Notes: a model not told the origin generated them from the letters alone. A DNA stretch of 64,000 nucleotides from CAZVAR01 sp964625225 (GCA_964625225.1 CAZVAR010000002.1:17508-81507); one strand, 5' to 3'. Counted from the stretch's first letter, positions 8,409-18,250 are shown. Program-made: numbers and translations.

Positions 8409-9701
8409 ATGGATCCGCTCGTCGCCACGCTTGGAACGTTCTTCCTGCTGTTCGTGCTGCGGGTGCCGATTGCCTTCGTGCTGATCGCGGCCACGATCGT
8501 CGGCCTTTGGCTCAGCCCGACGCCGATCCCGCTTTCGACCCTGCCCACCACCATGTGGCAGGGCATCAATCATTTCGTCCTGATGGCGATCCCGTTCTTC
8601 ATTCTGATGGGCGATCTGGCGCTGGTCAGCGGCGTGACGCAGCGCCTGGTCGACCTCGCCAAAGCGTTCGTCGGCCATATTGCCGGCGGGCTCGCCCATG
8701 TCAGTGTCATGGTCAACGTGATCATGGCCGGCATGTCCGGCTCCGACCTCGCCGATGCCGCGGCGACCGGCAAGCTGCTGATCCCGGCCATGCAGCGGGC
8801 CGGTTATCCGGTCGGCTACGCCGCGTCGATCATCGGCGGCGCCGCGACCATCGGCCCGCTGATCCCGCCCAGCATCGCCTTCATCATCTTCGCCGCCGCG
8901 ACCGAGACCTCGGTCGGCCGTCTGTTCCTGGGCGGCGCGGTGCCCGGGCTGCTGCTCGGCCTGTTCCTGATGGTGCAGGCCTGGGTGGTCGCACGCCGCA
9001 AGGGCTATCCCCGCGAGCCGAAAATGCCCTATCGGGCGCGCGTCGGCGCCACGCTCACCGCCTTGCCCGCGCTGCTGATCCCCATCGTCGTGCTGGGCAG
9101 CATCCTTGGCGGCATCGCCACCCCGACCGAGGCGGCGGTGCTCGGCGTCATCGCCGTCGTGCTGGTCGGGGGCCTGCTCTATCGCGAGATGAGCGTGGCC
9201 GATCTCGCGCGGCAGATGCTGGCGACGCTGCGCACGACGGGCGCCATTTTCCTCATCATCGCCGCGGCCGCCGCCTTCGGTCGGGTTCTGACCCTCTACG
9301 GCGTCGCCGACGGGCTGGCGGCCTGGCTGACCGGTCTCACCGACGAACCGATCCTGTTCCTGATCGGCGCCAATCTCGTCTTCCTGCTGCTCGGCAGCAT
9401 GATCGACACAGTTCCCATCCTGCTCGTCTTCGTGCCGATCCTGATGCCGACGGTGGAGGCGCTCGGGATCGATACGGTGCATTTCGGCGTGGTCACCGTG
9501 TTCAACCTGCTGATCGGCCTGATCACGCCGCCCTACGGGCTGACGATGTACCTGCTGTGCCGCATCTCCGGTGTCTCGCTGCAGGAGTTCTGGCGCTACA
9601 CCTGGCCGATCTTCCTGACCATGCTCGGTACGCTCGCGCTGGTCACCGCCGTTCCCGGGCTGACCACCTGGTTGCCGAATCTGGTCATGCCGATCGAATG
9701 A
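8409..9701 (+). CDS. dctM: TRAP transporter large permease (DctM family)
   Basis: 430 residues, the standard DctM length, with about 12 hydrophobic segments. Family hallmarks are the loop MVNVIMAGMSGSDLADAAA, the conserved IGPLIPPSIAFII, and GGIATPTEAAVLGV, with the C-terminal NLLIGLITPPYG. It is the transport channel of the DctPQM system. ATG 8409 follows dctQ after 5 bases, consistent with one transcript dctP-dctQ-dctM. The gene upstream encodes a luciferase-like oxidoreductase. Confidence 0.92.
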   Translation: MDPLVATLGTFFLLFVLRVPIAFVLIAATIVGLWLSPTPIPLSTLPTTMWQGINHFVLMAIPFFILMGDLALVSGVTQRLVDLAKAFVGHIAGGLAHVSVMVNVIMAGMSGSDLADAAATGKLLIPAMQRAGYPVGYAASIIGGAATIGPLIPPSIAFIIFAAATETSVGRLFLGGAVPGLLLGLFLMVQAWVVARRKGYPREPKMPYRARVGATLTALPALLIPIVVLGSILGGIATPTEAAVLGVIAVVLVGGLLYREMSVADLARQMLATLRTTGAIFLIIAAAAAFGRVLTLYGVADGLAAWLTGLTDEPILFLIGANLVFLLLGSMIDTVPILLVFVPILMPTVEALGIDTVHFGVVTVFNLLIGLITPPYGLTMYLLCRISGVSLQEFWRYTWPIFLTMLGTLALVTAVPGLTTWLPNLVMPIE

Positions 9702-9820
9702 TCCGCGCGCGCGGAACCGGCCCCGACCGTCACCCCTGACCCCGGACATGAGGACGGGGCGCACCCCTCGGTCGTCATCCCGGCCCTCCGCGCCCACGGC
9801 CTTCCGGCCTGAACGGCGGG

Positions 9821-9852
9821 AAAAGCGCGCGCCGGCCGCACGGCCGGCGCGC
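9821..9852 (-). terminator. Rho-independent terminator of the alpha/beta hydrolase gene
   Basis: A perfect 12-base inverted repeat (GCGCGCCGGCCG at 9827-9838 and its complement at 9841-9852) with a two-base spacer. Read on the minus strand, the stem is followed by GC and then four T (9824-9821). It lies 27 bases after the stop of the minus-strand gene ending at 9879, exactly where a terminator for it belongs. Confidence 0.75.
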
Positions 9853-9878
9853 ATCGGGTTGGCCGGGAGCCCGGCTTG

Positions 9879-10760
9879 TTACCGGATGCCGGTAATCGTC
9901 TCGCTGACCGCGCGCGGGTCGCGCATCGGCCAGCGGCCGGCATCGACCTGGGCGACGAAGTCGGCGAGCGCGGCGTTGAAGGCGGCCGGCTCCTCGAGAT
10001 TGATCGTGTGCCCGCTGTTGGGCAGCACCAGCAACGCCGCGGACGGGATCACCCGCTTCAGGAACACGTTGGGAATCAGGCAAGGCCAGTCCTCGTCGCC
10101 GGTGACGACCAGCGTCGGCACCCGAAGCTGGCGGAGCTGCGGCTCGAGATCGAACAGCGATGGCCGCTCGCGCTGCACGCCGAGTTGGGTATTCGCGGCG
10201 CCCTTGGCCGAGTGCTCGGCCAGCATCGTCGCGAACTCCCGGAACCCACGCGGGTCCTTGTTCTCGAACTGAACCCGGGTCGGCCCGACGGAATAGGCGG
10301 CCGCGAAGGCTGCCATGCCCTCACGCTCGAGCAGCCCGGCGATCTTGACCGCCTCGTTGCGGAACTTCTCGCGCTCGTCGCGCTCGGCTCCGTAGCCGCA
10401 GCCGGCAACCAGCAGCGAGCGCGCCCGGTCGGGATAGGCGAGTCCGAAATGCAGGGTCGCGAACCCGCCCATCGACAGTCCGACGATGTGGGCCTTGTCG
10501 ATGCCGAGATGGTCGAGCACCGCCTTGGCGTCGTCGCGGGCGCGGTCCTGCGAGTAGCGGGCCGGGTCTTCCGGCACGTCCGAGGGCGGGAAGCCGCGCG
10601 CATTGTAGGTGATGCAGCGGTAGCGCCGCGACAGGTAGCGCACCTGCGGCTCCCAGCTCCGATAGTCTCCGGCGAACTCGTGGAGGAACAGGATCGGCGT
10701 GCCGGAGCCCGTCTCCTCGTAGTAGAGCTTCACGCCGTCGTCGGTGGTTACATGCGCCAT
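9879..10760 (-). CDS. Alpha/beta hydrolase
   Basis: 293 residues with the complete catalytic triad of the fold: nucleophile elbow GLSMGG with Ser96, acid in VVTGDEDWP (D222 or D224), and His251 in NSGHTINLEEP. The oxyanion region is FLHEFAGD (about 25-32). The sequence resembles 3-oxoadipate enol-lactonase-type hydrolases, but the substrate is not determined. It is cytosolic, with no signal peptide. It is co-directional with and 30 bases downstream of the SDR gene, suggesting SDR then hydrolase in one operon, ended by the terminator at 9821-9852. Confidence 0.88.
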   Translation of the reverse strand: MAHVTTDDGVKLYYEETGSGTPILFLHEFAGDYRSWEPQVRYLSRRYRCITYNARGFPPSDVPEDPARYSQDRARDDAKAVLDHLGIDKAHIVGLSMGGFATLHFGLAYPDRARSLLVAGCGYGAERDEREKFRNEAVKIAGLLEREGMAAFAAAYSVGPTRVQFENKDPRGFREFATMLAEHSAKGAANTQLGVQRERPSLFDLEPQLRQLRVPTLVVTGDEDWPCLIPNVFLKRVIPSAALLVLPNSGHTINLEEPAAFNAALADFVAQVDAGRWPMRDPRAVSETITGIR

Positions 10761-10790
10761 AACTATCTCCGCGTCATGGAATGGGACGAC

Positions 10791-11531
10791 TCAGGCGGCC
10801 ACGTAGCCGCCATCCGCGATCAGCGTCGCGCCGACGACATAGTCGGCGAGATCGGAGGCCAGGAACAGTGCCAGCCGCGCCATTTCCTCCGGCCGCCCGT
10901 AGCGGCCGGCGGGAATATGCGACAATCCCGCCTGCCGCTGCTCCTCGGTTCCGAGAAGCTCACGGGTCATCGGTGTCAACGTCCGGCCGGGCGCCAGCGC
11001 CACGACGCGGACCCCGAACGGCGCCCACTCGGCCGCCATCGACCGCGTGAACTGCACGATGCCGGCCTTGGCGCTGGCATAGACCGCCCGGCCCTCGCCG
11101 CCGCAGAAGGCGAGCTGGGAGGCGATATTGACGATGACCCCGCGCCGCCGCGCCACCATGCCCGCCCCGATCGCACGCGCCAGCACGATCGGGCCGACGA
11201 GATCCACGGCGATGACCTCGCGGATCGTCTCGGGCTCCTGATGGAGCAGCGGACCATGGACGAGCATGCCGGCATTGTTGAGCAGGACGTCAATCGGTCC
11301 GGCGGCCTCTGCCAGTGCCGCGATCGAGGCGAGATCGGCCTGGTCGTAACGGTGCGAGTCGGCGCCGAGCTCCCGCGCCCGGGCGGCGAGCGCCGCCTCG
11401 TCGCGGTCGGCCAGCACCAGCACGGCACCGTGGGCCTTGAACGCCGACGCGATCGCCGCGCCGATGCCGCTGGCCGCACCGGTGACGAGAACCCGGCGCC
11501 CCGTGAAGTCGAGATCCTGGGGGTCGATCAT
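10791..11531 (-). CDS. Short-chain dehydrogenase/reductase (SDR)
   Basis: 246 residues, a classical SDR: cofactor motif TGAASGIG (17-24), NNAG (85-88), and the catalytic Ser138, Tyr151 and Lys155 (YASAK). An acidic residue after beta-2 (LADRD, about D42) suggests NAD(H) rather than NADP(H), as known for the family. It oxidises or reduces an alcohol/keto substrate that cannot be told from the sequence. It lies 30 bases upstream of the alpha/beta hydrolase and about 180 bases downstream of the SMP-30 gene on the same strand, so these three may form a catabolic set. Confidence 0.9.
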   Translation of the reverse strand: MIDPQDLDFTGRRVLVTGAASGIGAAIASAFKAHGAVLVLADRDEAALAARARELGADSHRYDQADLASIAALAEAAGPIDVLLNNAGMLVHGPLLHQEPETIREVIAVDLVGPIVLARAIGAGMVARRRGVIVNIASQLAFCGGEGRAVYASAKAGIVQFTRSMAAEWAPFGVRVVALAPGRTLTPMTRELLGTEEQRQAGLSHIPAGRYGRPEEMARLALFLASDLADYVVGATLIADGGYVAA

Positions 11532-11709
11532 GTGCCCGCTCCCACCGTCGGCCGAAACGGGATCGTAGCGTCGCTGCGTCGGGCTCGGCTAGTACGGGCC
11601 ATCGTGGATCCGCTGGACGCGGCCCGAAAGTTCTCCGCCCGACCCGAGTCCTGGTCGGCCGATCGGTTCGGCGGATCGGTGCCGTCGCAAGGTGGCGACG
11701 CCAGTGCGG

Positions 11710-12633
11710 CTACAGCACTTGGTGATTCAGGCGCAGTCCCGGGCGCGGCCAGTCCATGGCCACGAGGCGGCCGGTCATCGAGAGGGTAACGTAGGCGGTG
11801 CGCAGGTCGGGTCCGCCGAAGCAGATATTGGTCGTGTACGGATCGGGGAAGGGCACGAAGTCGAGCAACGCTCCATCGGGCGAGATCACCGTGATTCCCC
11901 CGCTGAACAGGGTGGCGACGCAGATATTGCCCTCGGCATCAACGGCAAGCGAATCGAAGTTCTGGTAGCCGGAGACATTGGCGAGCAGTCTTCCCCCGTT
12001 CGGGGAGGGCCAGGGCTCGGGTCGGATCTCCCCCGGCCCGGACAGCTCGAAGGCCCACAGGCGACCCGTCTGCGTCTCGGCCACGTAAAGCCGGTCGCCC
12101 TCCGGCGAGAGGCCGATGCCATTCGCCGTGACCATCGGGAAGATCACCTCACGCAGGCCGCTACCGTCGGCCTTCGCGTACCAGACGCCGCTGCGGTCCC
12201 AGTCGCGCGCTCGGACCTTACCGAGATCGGTGAACCAGAAGCCGCCATGGGCATCGAACACCAGGTCGTTGGGGCCTTTCAGGCTCACACCCTCGATGCC
12301 CTCGTACAGAACTTCGACCGCCCCGGTTGCGAGATCGACGCGCTCGACGCGGCCGCCGCTGTAATCCTCCGCCTGGAGGATCGGACGGCGGGTGCCGTTT
12401 TCTTCGTGCCATCTGAAACCGCCATTGTTGCAGACATAGCACCTGCCGTCGGGACCCATCGCGGCGCCGTTCGGGCCGCCACCCGTCTCCGCCACGATCT
12501 CGTGCGATCCGTCGGGCCGGACGCGGGTCAGGGTCCGGCGCGCGATCTCCACCAGAAGCACCGAGCCGTCCGGCATCGCGACCGGCCCCTCCGGGAACAT
12601 CAGGCCGTTCGTGATCTCGCGCCATTTCGTCAT
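11710..12633 (-). CDS. SMP-30/gluconolactonase/LRE family protein
   Basis: 307 residues of the six-bladed beta-propeller lactonase family (gluconolactonase/regucalcin). Typical elements are FPEGPVAMPDGSVLLVE (metal-binding Glu in the first blade), GGPNGAAMGPDG, LKGPNDLVFDAHGGFWFTD, and TANGIGLSPEGDRLYVAE. The Met at 12633 is preferred since GGGGGAGGG lies just upstream on the coding strand; the frame continues to 12813 with a low-quality leader. It probably opens a sugar-acid or other lactone with a divalent metal, cytosolic. Together with the SDR and hydrolase downstream it suggests lactone/hydroxy-acid degradation. Confidence 0.88.
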   Translation of the reverse strand: MTKWREITNGLMFPEGPVAMPDGSVLLVEIARRTLTRVRPDGSHEIVAETGGGPNGAAMGPDGRCYVCNNGGFRWHEENGTRRPILQAEDYSGGRVERVDLATGAVEVLYEGIEGVSLKGPNDLVFDAHGGFWFTDLGKVRARDWDRSGVWYAKADGSGLREVIFPMVTANGIGLSPEGDRLYVAETQTGRLWAFELSGPGEIRPEPWPSPNGGRLLANVSGYQNFDSLAVDAEGNICVATLFSGGITVISPDGALLDFVPFPDPYTTNICFGGPDLRTAYVTLSMTGRLVAMDWPRPGLRLNHQVL

Positions 12634-13009
12634 GTTCGGCCCTCCCCCTGCAGCACCGGCATTGCCGAAGGGCCATCCTGTCGCAGGATCGACCGCCGGG
12701 GAAGGGTGTCGCGGCAGCACAGCAACGGCAGATGCCGAAAGTTCATGGAGGAGGTCCGGAAGGCTCGCCGACGGGGTCTTCTTTCGGATTCTTCGGGGCT
12801 CAATTGTCGCCACGGCAATGCGCTGCGGCCCTGGTGGTGCCGACGGCGGATACGATGCGGCGCCGGCGTTGACGTCTTATTGATTTGGACGCAACGTCGG
12901 TGGGCCAGCTACTTCGTTACATGCCGTCGCCGATCCATGCCGTCGGGCGGTCGTGTGGATGCCCGACAGCAGGGCATGGCGGTCGCCGTACCCGATGGAG
13001 GAATGCGCC

Positions 13010-13852
13010 ATGCTTTTCGGGCTGACGATCTTTCCCACCGAATCCTCGATCAGGCCGGCCGACCTGGCGGCGGCCGCCGAGGATCGCGGCTTCGAGTCCC
13101 TTTGGGTCGCTGAGCATTCGCACATTCCGGTGTCCCGGCGGTCTCCTTGGCCGGGCGGCGGCGAGCTGCCGAAGCGGTATTACGAGGTGATGGATCCTTT
13201 CGTCGCGCTGGCGACGGCCGCTGCGGTGACCTCCCGGCTCCGGTTGGGGACGGGGATCTGCCTGGTCGTGCAGCGCGACCCGATCCAACTCGCGAAGGAA
13301 GTCGCCAGTCTGGACCAGCTTTCGGGCGGACGCTTTCTGTTCGGGGTCGGCGGCGGTTGGAACGCCGAGGAGATGGCCGACCACGGCACCGCCTTCGCGA
13401 CGCGCTTCCGCCTCATGCGTGAGCGGATCGCTGCAATGAGAGAGATCTGGACGGCGGAGCAGGCCGAATTCCACGGCGAGTTTGTCGATTTCGGACCGAT
13501 GTTCGCGTGGCCGAAGCCGGCGCAGAAGCCACACCCGCCGATCATCGTAGGCGGCGGCTTTCCGCATGCGGCGCGGCGCGCGATCGAGTATGGCGATGGC
13601 TGGATCCCGCTCGGCAGCCGTAACCTCGACGTAGCGGCGCTCCTCCCGGAGTTTCGGCGGATGGCGGCCGAGGCCGGCCGCAACCCGAACGGCCTCGAGG
13701 TCACGGTCTACGGTGTCGCACCGGACCCGGAGAGCATCCGGCGCTACGCCGAGGCCGGCGTCGCCCGGGTCGTGCTCGGCCTGCCCTCGGCCAGCCGGGA
13801 CGAGGTCATGCCGATCCTCGACCGGTACGCCGAGATCCTGGCCGGCTTTTGA
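13010..13852 (+). CDS. LLM-class F420/FMN-dependent oxidoreductase
   Basis: 280 residues of the luciferase-like fold, of the subgroup starting LFGLTIFPTESSIRPADLA. Characteristic segments are GFESLWVAEHSHIPVSR, LSGGRFLFGVGGGWNAEEMADHGT and KPHPPIIVGGGFPHAARRAIEYGDGW, which look like the TIGR03619-type F420-linked enzymes. ATG 13010 is preceded by GGAGGAATG. Its TGA stop overlaps the ATG of the histidine kinase gene (TGATG), so the two are translationally coupled. That is an odd pairing of a metabolic enzyme with a sensor; a shared signal or substrate is possible but unproven. Confidence 0.87.
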   Translation: MLFGLTIFPTESSIRPADLAAAAEDRGFESLWVAEHSHIPVSRRSPWPGGGELPKRYYEVMDPFVALATAAAVTSRLRLGTGICLVVQRDPIQLAKEVASLDQLSGGRFLFGVGGGWNAEEMADHGTAFATRFRLMRERIAAMREIWTAEQAEFHGEFVDFGPMFAWPKPAQKPHPPIIVGGGFPHAARRAIEYGDGWIPLGSRNLDVAALLPEFRRMAAEAGRNPNGLEVTVYGVAPDPESIRRYAEAGVARVVLGLPSASRDEVMPILDRYAEILAGF

Positions 13853-16800
13853 TGCGCCCGATGCGCCATGCCGGTCGCCGCGCGGCGGCCCTGGAGCGGA
13901 TCTTCCTGACCGCCGATGCGGCGATCCTGTTGCTCGACGACGACCGGATCACCGAGTGCAATCCGGCGGCGCTCCATCTGTTCGGGGTGCACCGCCGTAC
14001 GCGCCTGCTCGCCCGCGAGCTTGCGGCGCTGTCGCCGCCGGTGCAGCCGGACGGGACCGGGTCGGCGGTCGGCATGCGTCGCCATCTGGAGCATGCGGCG
14101 ATCGCCGGTGAGGCCCGCTTCGCATGGAGTTTCAGCCGCGGCGACGGCGGCGCGACCTTTCTCGCCGACATGCGAATCCTCGCCTACGAGCACGAGGGCG
14201 CAACCGCCTTCGCGGCCATCGTCCGCGACGTCAACCTGCAGACCCGTGAGCTGCAGGCCGCCAACGCCAATCTGCAGCTCATCCTCGATACCCTGCCCGG
14301 GCGCGTCACCTGGATCGGCCCAGACCGCCGTCACCTCTATTTCAATCACCAGTACGAAGCGTTCCTCGGCAAGCCTGCCTCGGAGATCCTGGGGCGCACC
14401 GTCGCCGAGATCCTGGGAGAAGAAAGCTTCCGCCGGGTGCAGCATCTCGGCGATGCCGCGATGCAGGGCGAGACGGTCCGCTGGGAGGGCTGGCTGCACT
14501 ATCCCGAGCGTGGAGATCGCTACATCCAGTGCACCTGCGCCCCGCGATTGCGCCCCGACGGCGCTATCGACGGCTATTTCAACTTCATGGTGGATCTGAC
14601 GGATCAGAAGCGTGCCGAGGAGGAGGTCCGGCACCGCGAGCGCATTCTCTCGATCGTCCATGCCGCCGCATCGCGCATTCTTTCGACCGGGAACTGGCGC
14701 GCCAGCATCGAGCAAATGCTGGCCGAAATCGGCGTCGTCATGGGCGTCAGCCGCGCCATGCTGAACCGCAACGGCATCACGGCTGACGGGCAGTACCATC
14801 AGGAGGAGTTGTACGAGTGGGACGCTGCCGGGGTTGTACGGGTGATGGGCAACCGCTCGCTCCGACGGCCGCCGGTCCGGGATCCTGTCTTCCGGGACTG
14901 GCACGAGCGGCGTAGCCGCGGCGAGGTGCTGCAGGTCATCGTCAGCGAACTCCCGGATGACATGCGGCGCTGGCTGGAGAGCCAGGGCGTCCGGTCGGCC
15001 CTGAGGGTGCCGGTCTTCGCGGCCGGCACCTGGTGGGGCACGCTCGGCTTCGATCAGTGCGACCGTGAGCGGCGCTGGGAATCGGTCGAGGTGGAGCTTC
15101 TGGGGGCGGCCGCGGCCCTGATCGGCTTGGCGATCGAGCACGACCGCACCCTGGCGGCCCTGCAGGCGAGCAAGGCGGAGGCGGCGCGGAAAGCAACCTT
15201 TCTGGAGGCGGTGCTGGGCAGCATCGCGCAGGGCATCAACGTGTTCGATGCGGACCTCAACCTGCAGCTCGCCAACGACCGCTTCCTCGAGATGTACGGC
15301 TTCCCACCCGCGCTGGGGCAGCCAGGCACTCCGTTGACCGAGTTTATCCGGCATCGTTGGAGCGTCGGAGAGCTGCTTCCGGGCGAGGAACGTACCGACG
15401 AGGAACAGTTCGTCGCCGCACGCCTTGCCGCGTGGCGTGAGCTGATGACAACCCGGCAGGAGCTCCGGACGGAGGAAGTCCGGCCGGACGGCCGCGTCAT
15501 CGATGTGCGTCGGCGGCCACTGAGCGGTGGCGGTTTCGTCACGACCTACACCGATCTGAGCGAAGAGCGCCGGATGCACGAGGCGCTACGCGAGAGCGAG
15601 CAGCGGCTTCGCAACATCGTCGAGGCGAATCCGCTTCCTCTGGTCATCAGTCGTCGCGACGATCGCAGGATCGTCTATGCGAACCATCGCGCGGCCGAGA
15701 TGCTGGGCCTGCCGATCGAGGCCATCATCGGCTGCGATGCCGAGAGCTTCTACGCCGATGCCGGAACGCGACAGCGGATCATCGATCATTTCGGCAGTGA
15801 CGGCCTGGCCGAGGCCATGGAGGTTTGCTTTCGGCGCGGCGACGGGACGACGGTGTGGGTCGAGCTGACGGCGCGGCCGATCCGGTTCGAAGGGCAGCCG
15901 GCGATCGTCTCCGGATTTCACGATCTGACCGAACGCAAGCGCGCAGAGGCGGCCGATACGCTGTTCCGCACGGTAATCGACGCCATTCCGGCGACCATCC
16001 ATGTCAAGGACCGCGAGTTCCGCTACCGGATGGTCAATCGATACTATCTCGATACCTGGAAGCTCCGATTCGAGGATGTCGTCGGCAGGACGCAGGACGA
16101 AGTATTCCACGACGGTCTCGCCGCGCAGGCGGATGCGCGCGACCGCAAGGTCCTCGCGACCAAGCAACCGAGCGGCTTCTACGAGGTGTCGTACCCCGAC
16201 GGCACGGGTGCGACCATCACGCTCTGGGCAAACAAGATTCCGCTGCTCGACGAGGCCGGCGAGGTGGCGCACATCGTCACCGTCGGTATGGACATCAGCA
16301 AGCTCAAGGAGGCGGAGGCGGAGATCGCCCGGCAGCGCGAGGCGCTGCACCAGACCGAAAAGCTGACCGCCCTCGGTGCGCTGCTGGCCGGGGTCGCACA
16401 CGAGCTCAACAATCCCCTGTCGGTGGTGGTGACCCAAGCGGTGCTGATGAAGGAGACTACCACCGACCCGAGGACTGCGGAGCGGGCCGCGAAGATTCAG
16501 GCGGCGGCCGAACGCTGCGCGCGGATCGTCAAGTCGTTCTTGGCGATCGCCCGGCAACGGCCTCCGGTCCGTGCAGCAGTCCGGCTGGAGGCGGTCGTTC
16601 AGGCCGCCGTCGACCTGACGGCCTACGGCCTGCGCAGCAACGGAATCGAGCTGCATCTGGACGTGCCGCCAGGGCTGCCCGAGATTTGGGGGGACGCCGA
16701 TCAGCTCGGTCAGGTCCTGATGAACCTGATCGTCAATGCGCAGCAGGTGCTGCAGGAGGTGCAGGGACCCCGCCACTTGAGCATCGCAGCAGGGGTCGAG

Positions 16801-17484
16801 GCCGGCGGGGTCGTACGGCTCACCGTGGCCGACAACGGTCCGGGCGTACCGCCGCCGATCCGTTCGCGCATCTTCGACCCGTTCTTCACGACCAAGCCGG
16901 TCGGGTTCGGTACCGGCATGGGGCTGTCGCTTTGCATGGGGATCATCTCCGCCCACTCGGGGACCATCTGGCTGGAGGACACTCCCGGCGGAGGGGCGAC
17001 CTTCGTCGTGCGGTTGCCCGGGGCCAAGGCGGAATCGGCGCAGCCGGGAGTTGCCGCCACTCCGTCGTGGCAGGGACTCGGCGACCGCATTCTCATTGTC
17101 GAGGATGAGCCGGAGATCGCCCAGGCGCTGGCAGAGATCGTCGCTCCCCTCGTCCGGGAGGTCGATATCGCCGAGAACGGCGCAGCCGCATTGCGGCGGC
17201 TGGGCGACCGCACCTACGATCTCATCATCAGCGACTTGCGTATGCCGGATCTGGACGGCCCGGGCTTGTTCCGGGCGCTCGAGCAGCGGCGGTCGTCCCT
17301 TGCCGGCCGGATCCTGTTCGTCACCGGGGACACTCTGAGCCCCGGCCCGACCCAGTTCCTCCGGGAGTCGCGGGCGCCTTTCCTGGAGAAGCCCTTCGAC
17401 CCGGCCGATGTAAGGCGCCAGGTCTCGGAGATGTTGAAACGGGCTGCCGCAGATCGGCAGCCGGCCGTCGTCACGGAATCGTGA
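13852..17484 (+). CDS. Soluble multi-PAS hybrid sensor histidine kinase
   Basis: 1210 residues with no membrane segment or signal peptide. Approximate domains are PAS (10-125), PAS (135-260), a GAF-like region (270-440), PAS with PAS_7-type features (450-570), PAS (580-700) and PAS (705-815). A dimerisation/phosphoacceptor domain follows with His850 in GVAHELNNPLS, then the ATPase domain with NLIVNAQQVL, DNGPGVP and GTGMGLSL, and a C-terminal receiver with Asp1128 in IISDLRMPD. Conserved catalytic residues are all present. It senses cytosolic cues (redox, light or ligand; none identifiable). It is coupled to the upstream LLM gene and convergent with an OmpR-type regulator gene 37 bases away, a likely partner. 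Confidence 0.92.
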   Translation: MRPMRHAGRRAAALERIFLTADAAILLLDDDRITECNPAALHLFGVHRRTRLLARELAALSPPVQPDGTGSAVGMRRHLEHAAIAGEARFAWSFSRGDGGATFLADMRILAYEHEGATAFAAIVRDVNLQTRELQAANANLQLILDTLPGRVTWIGPDRRHLYFNHQYEAFLGKPASEILGRTVAEILGEESFRRVQHLGDAAMQGETVRWEGWLHYPERGDRYIQCTCAPRLRPDGAIDGYFNFMVDLTDQKRAEEEVRHRERILSIVHAAASRILSTGNWRASIEQMLAEIGVVMGVSRAMLNRNGITADGQYHQEELYEWDAAGVVRVMGNRSLRRPPVRDPVFRDWHERRSRGEVLQVIVSELPDDMRRWLESQGVRSALRVPVFAAGTWWGTLGFDQCDRERRWESVEVELLGAAAALIGLAIEHDRTLAALQASKAEAARKATFLEAVLGSIAQGINVFDADLNLQLANDRFLEMYGFPPALGQPGTPLTEFIRHRWSVGELLPGEERTDEEQFVAARLAAWRELMTTRQELRTEEVRPDGRVIDVRRRPLSGGGFVTTYTDLSEERRMHEALRESEQRLRNIVEANPLPLVISRRDDRRIVYANHRAAEMLGLPIEAIIGCDAESFYADAGTRQRIIDHFGSDGLAEAMEVCFRRGDGTTVWVELTARPIRFEGQPAIVSGFHDLTERKRAEAADTLFRTVIDAIPATIHVKDREFRYRMVNRYYLDTWKLRFEDVVGRTQDEVFHDGLAAQADARDRKVLATKQPSGFYEVSYPDGTGATITLWANKIPLLDEAGEVAHIVTVGMDISKLKEAEAEIARQREALHQTEKLTALGALLAGVAHELNNPLSVVVTQAVLMKETTTDPRTAERAAKIQAAAERCARIVKSFLAIARQRPPVRAAVRLEAVVQAAVDLTAYGLRSNGIELHLDVPPGLPEIWGDADQLGQVLMNLIVNAQQVLQEVQGPRHLSIAAGVEAGGVVRLTVADNGPGVPPPIRSRIFDPFFTTKPVGFGTGMGLSLCMGIISAHSGTIWLEDTPGGGATFVVRLPGAKAESAQPGVAATPSWQGLGDRILIVEDEPEIAQALAEIVAPLVREVDIAENGAAALRRLGDRTYDLIISDLRMPDLDGPGLFRALEQRRSSLAGRILFVTGDTLSPGPTQFLRESRAPFLEKPFDPADVRRQVSEMLKRAAADRQPAVVTES

Positions 17485-17521
17485 GGGTCGCCGAGAGTGG
17501 GACCCGGTCCCCGAGCTTGCG

Positions 17522-18250
17522 TCAGCGGGACCTGGGCGGCTCGAAGATGTATCCGGCGCCGCGGACCGTCTTGATCACCTGCGGGTGGCTGGGATCGGGC
17601 TCGATCTTCTTGCGGATGCGGTTAATCCGTACGTCGATGCTGCGGTCGAACGGCTCCCAGTCGCGATTGTGCGCCAGGTTCAGCAGTTGGTCCCGCGTCA
17701 GGATCCGGTTCGGATGCTGCGCAAACGCCTTGAGAAGGTCGAACTCCATCGCGGTGAGCTGCTGCTCGGCCCCGTCGTCACCGCGCAGCTTGCCGGAGCG
17801 GAGGTCGAGGGTACAGCGGCCGAAGCGGACGGTGTGCTCGTCGGCCGACCGCGCCGCACCGCCCGCGGCCGAGTCCGGCGGCGCCAACCGGCGCAGGATC
17901 GTTCGGACCCGGGCCAGGAGCTCGCGCGGGTGGAACGGCTTCGCGACATAATCGTCCGCTCCCATCTCCAGCCCGACCACCCGGTCGACCGGATCCGCCA
18001 GCGCCGTCAGCATCAGGACACCGGCACGGGTATGTTCGCGCAGCCACCGGGCCAGGCTCAGCCCGTCCTCGTCGGGCATGTTGAGGTCGAGGATGACCAA
18101 GTCCGGCATTCGCTCGGCGATTCTGCTCCGCATGGCAGCACCACCGTCGGCCGTGGCGACCGCGTAGCCGTGCAGGCCGAGATACTCTCCCACCGAATCG
18201 CGTACGTCCGCCTCGTCGTCCACGATCAGGATCTGGGGCCGATCAGCCAT
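17522..18250 (-). CDS. OmpR/PhoB-family response regulator
   Basis: 242 residues. N-terminal receiver: acidic pair D11-D12, phosphoacceptor Asp55 in VILDLNMPDEDG, Thr/Ser switch at MLTA, and Lys104 in VAKPF. The C-terminal winged-helix DNA-binding domain spans about 140-235, with LTAMEFDLLKAFAQHPNRIL and the terminal VIKTVRGAGYIF. It is a two-component transcription regulator. It faces the hybrid histidine kinase tail to tail with 37 bases between them, so the pair may be cognate although transcribed from different promoters. The sequence resembles the TorR/OmpR subgroup. Confidence 0.93.
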   Translation of the reverse strand: MADRPQILIVDDEADVRDSVGEYLGLHGYAVATADGGAAMRSRIAERMPDLVILDLNMPDEDGLSLARWLREHTRAGVLMLTALADPVDRVVGLEMGADDYVAKPFHPRELLARVRTILRRLAPPDSAAGGAARSADEHTVRFGRCTLDLRSGKLRGDDGAEQQLTAMEFDLLKAFAQHPNRILTRDQLLNLAHNRDWEPFDRSIDVRINRIRKKIEPDPSHPQVIKTVRGAGYIFEPPRSR

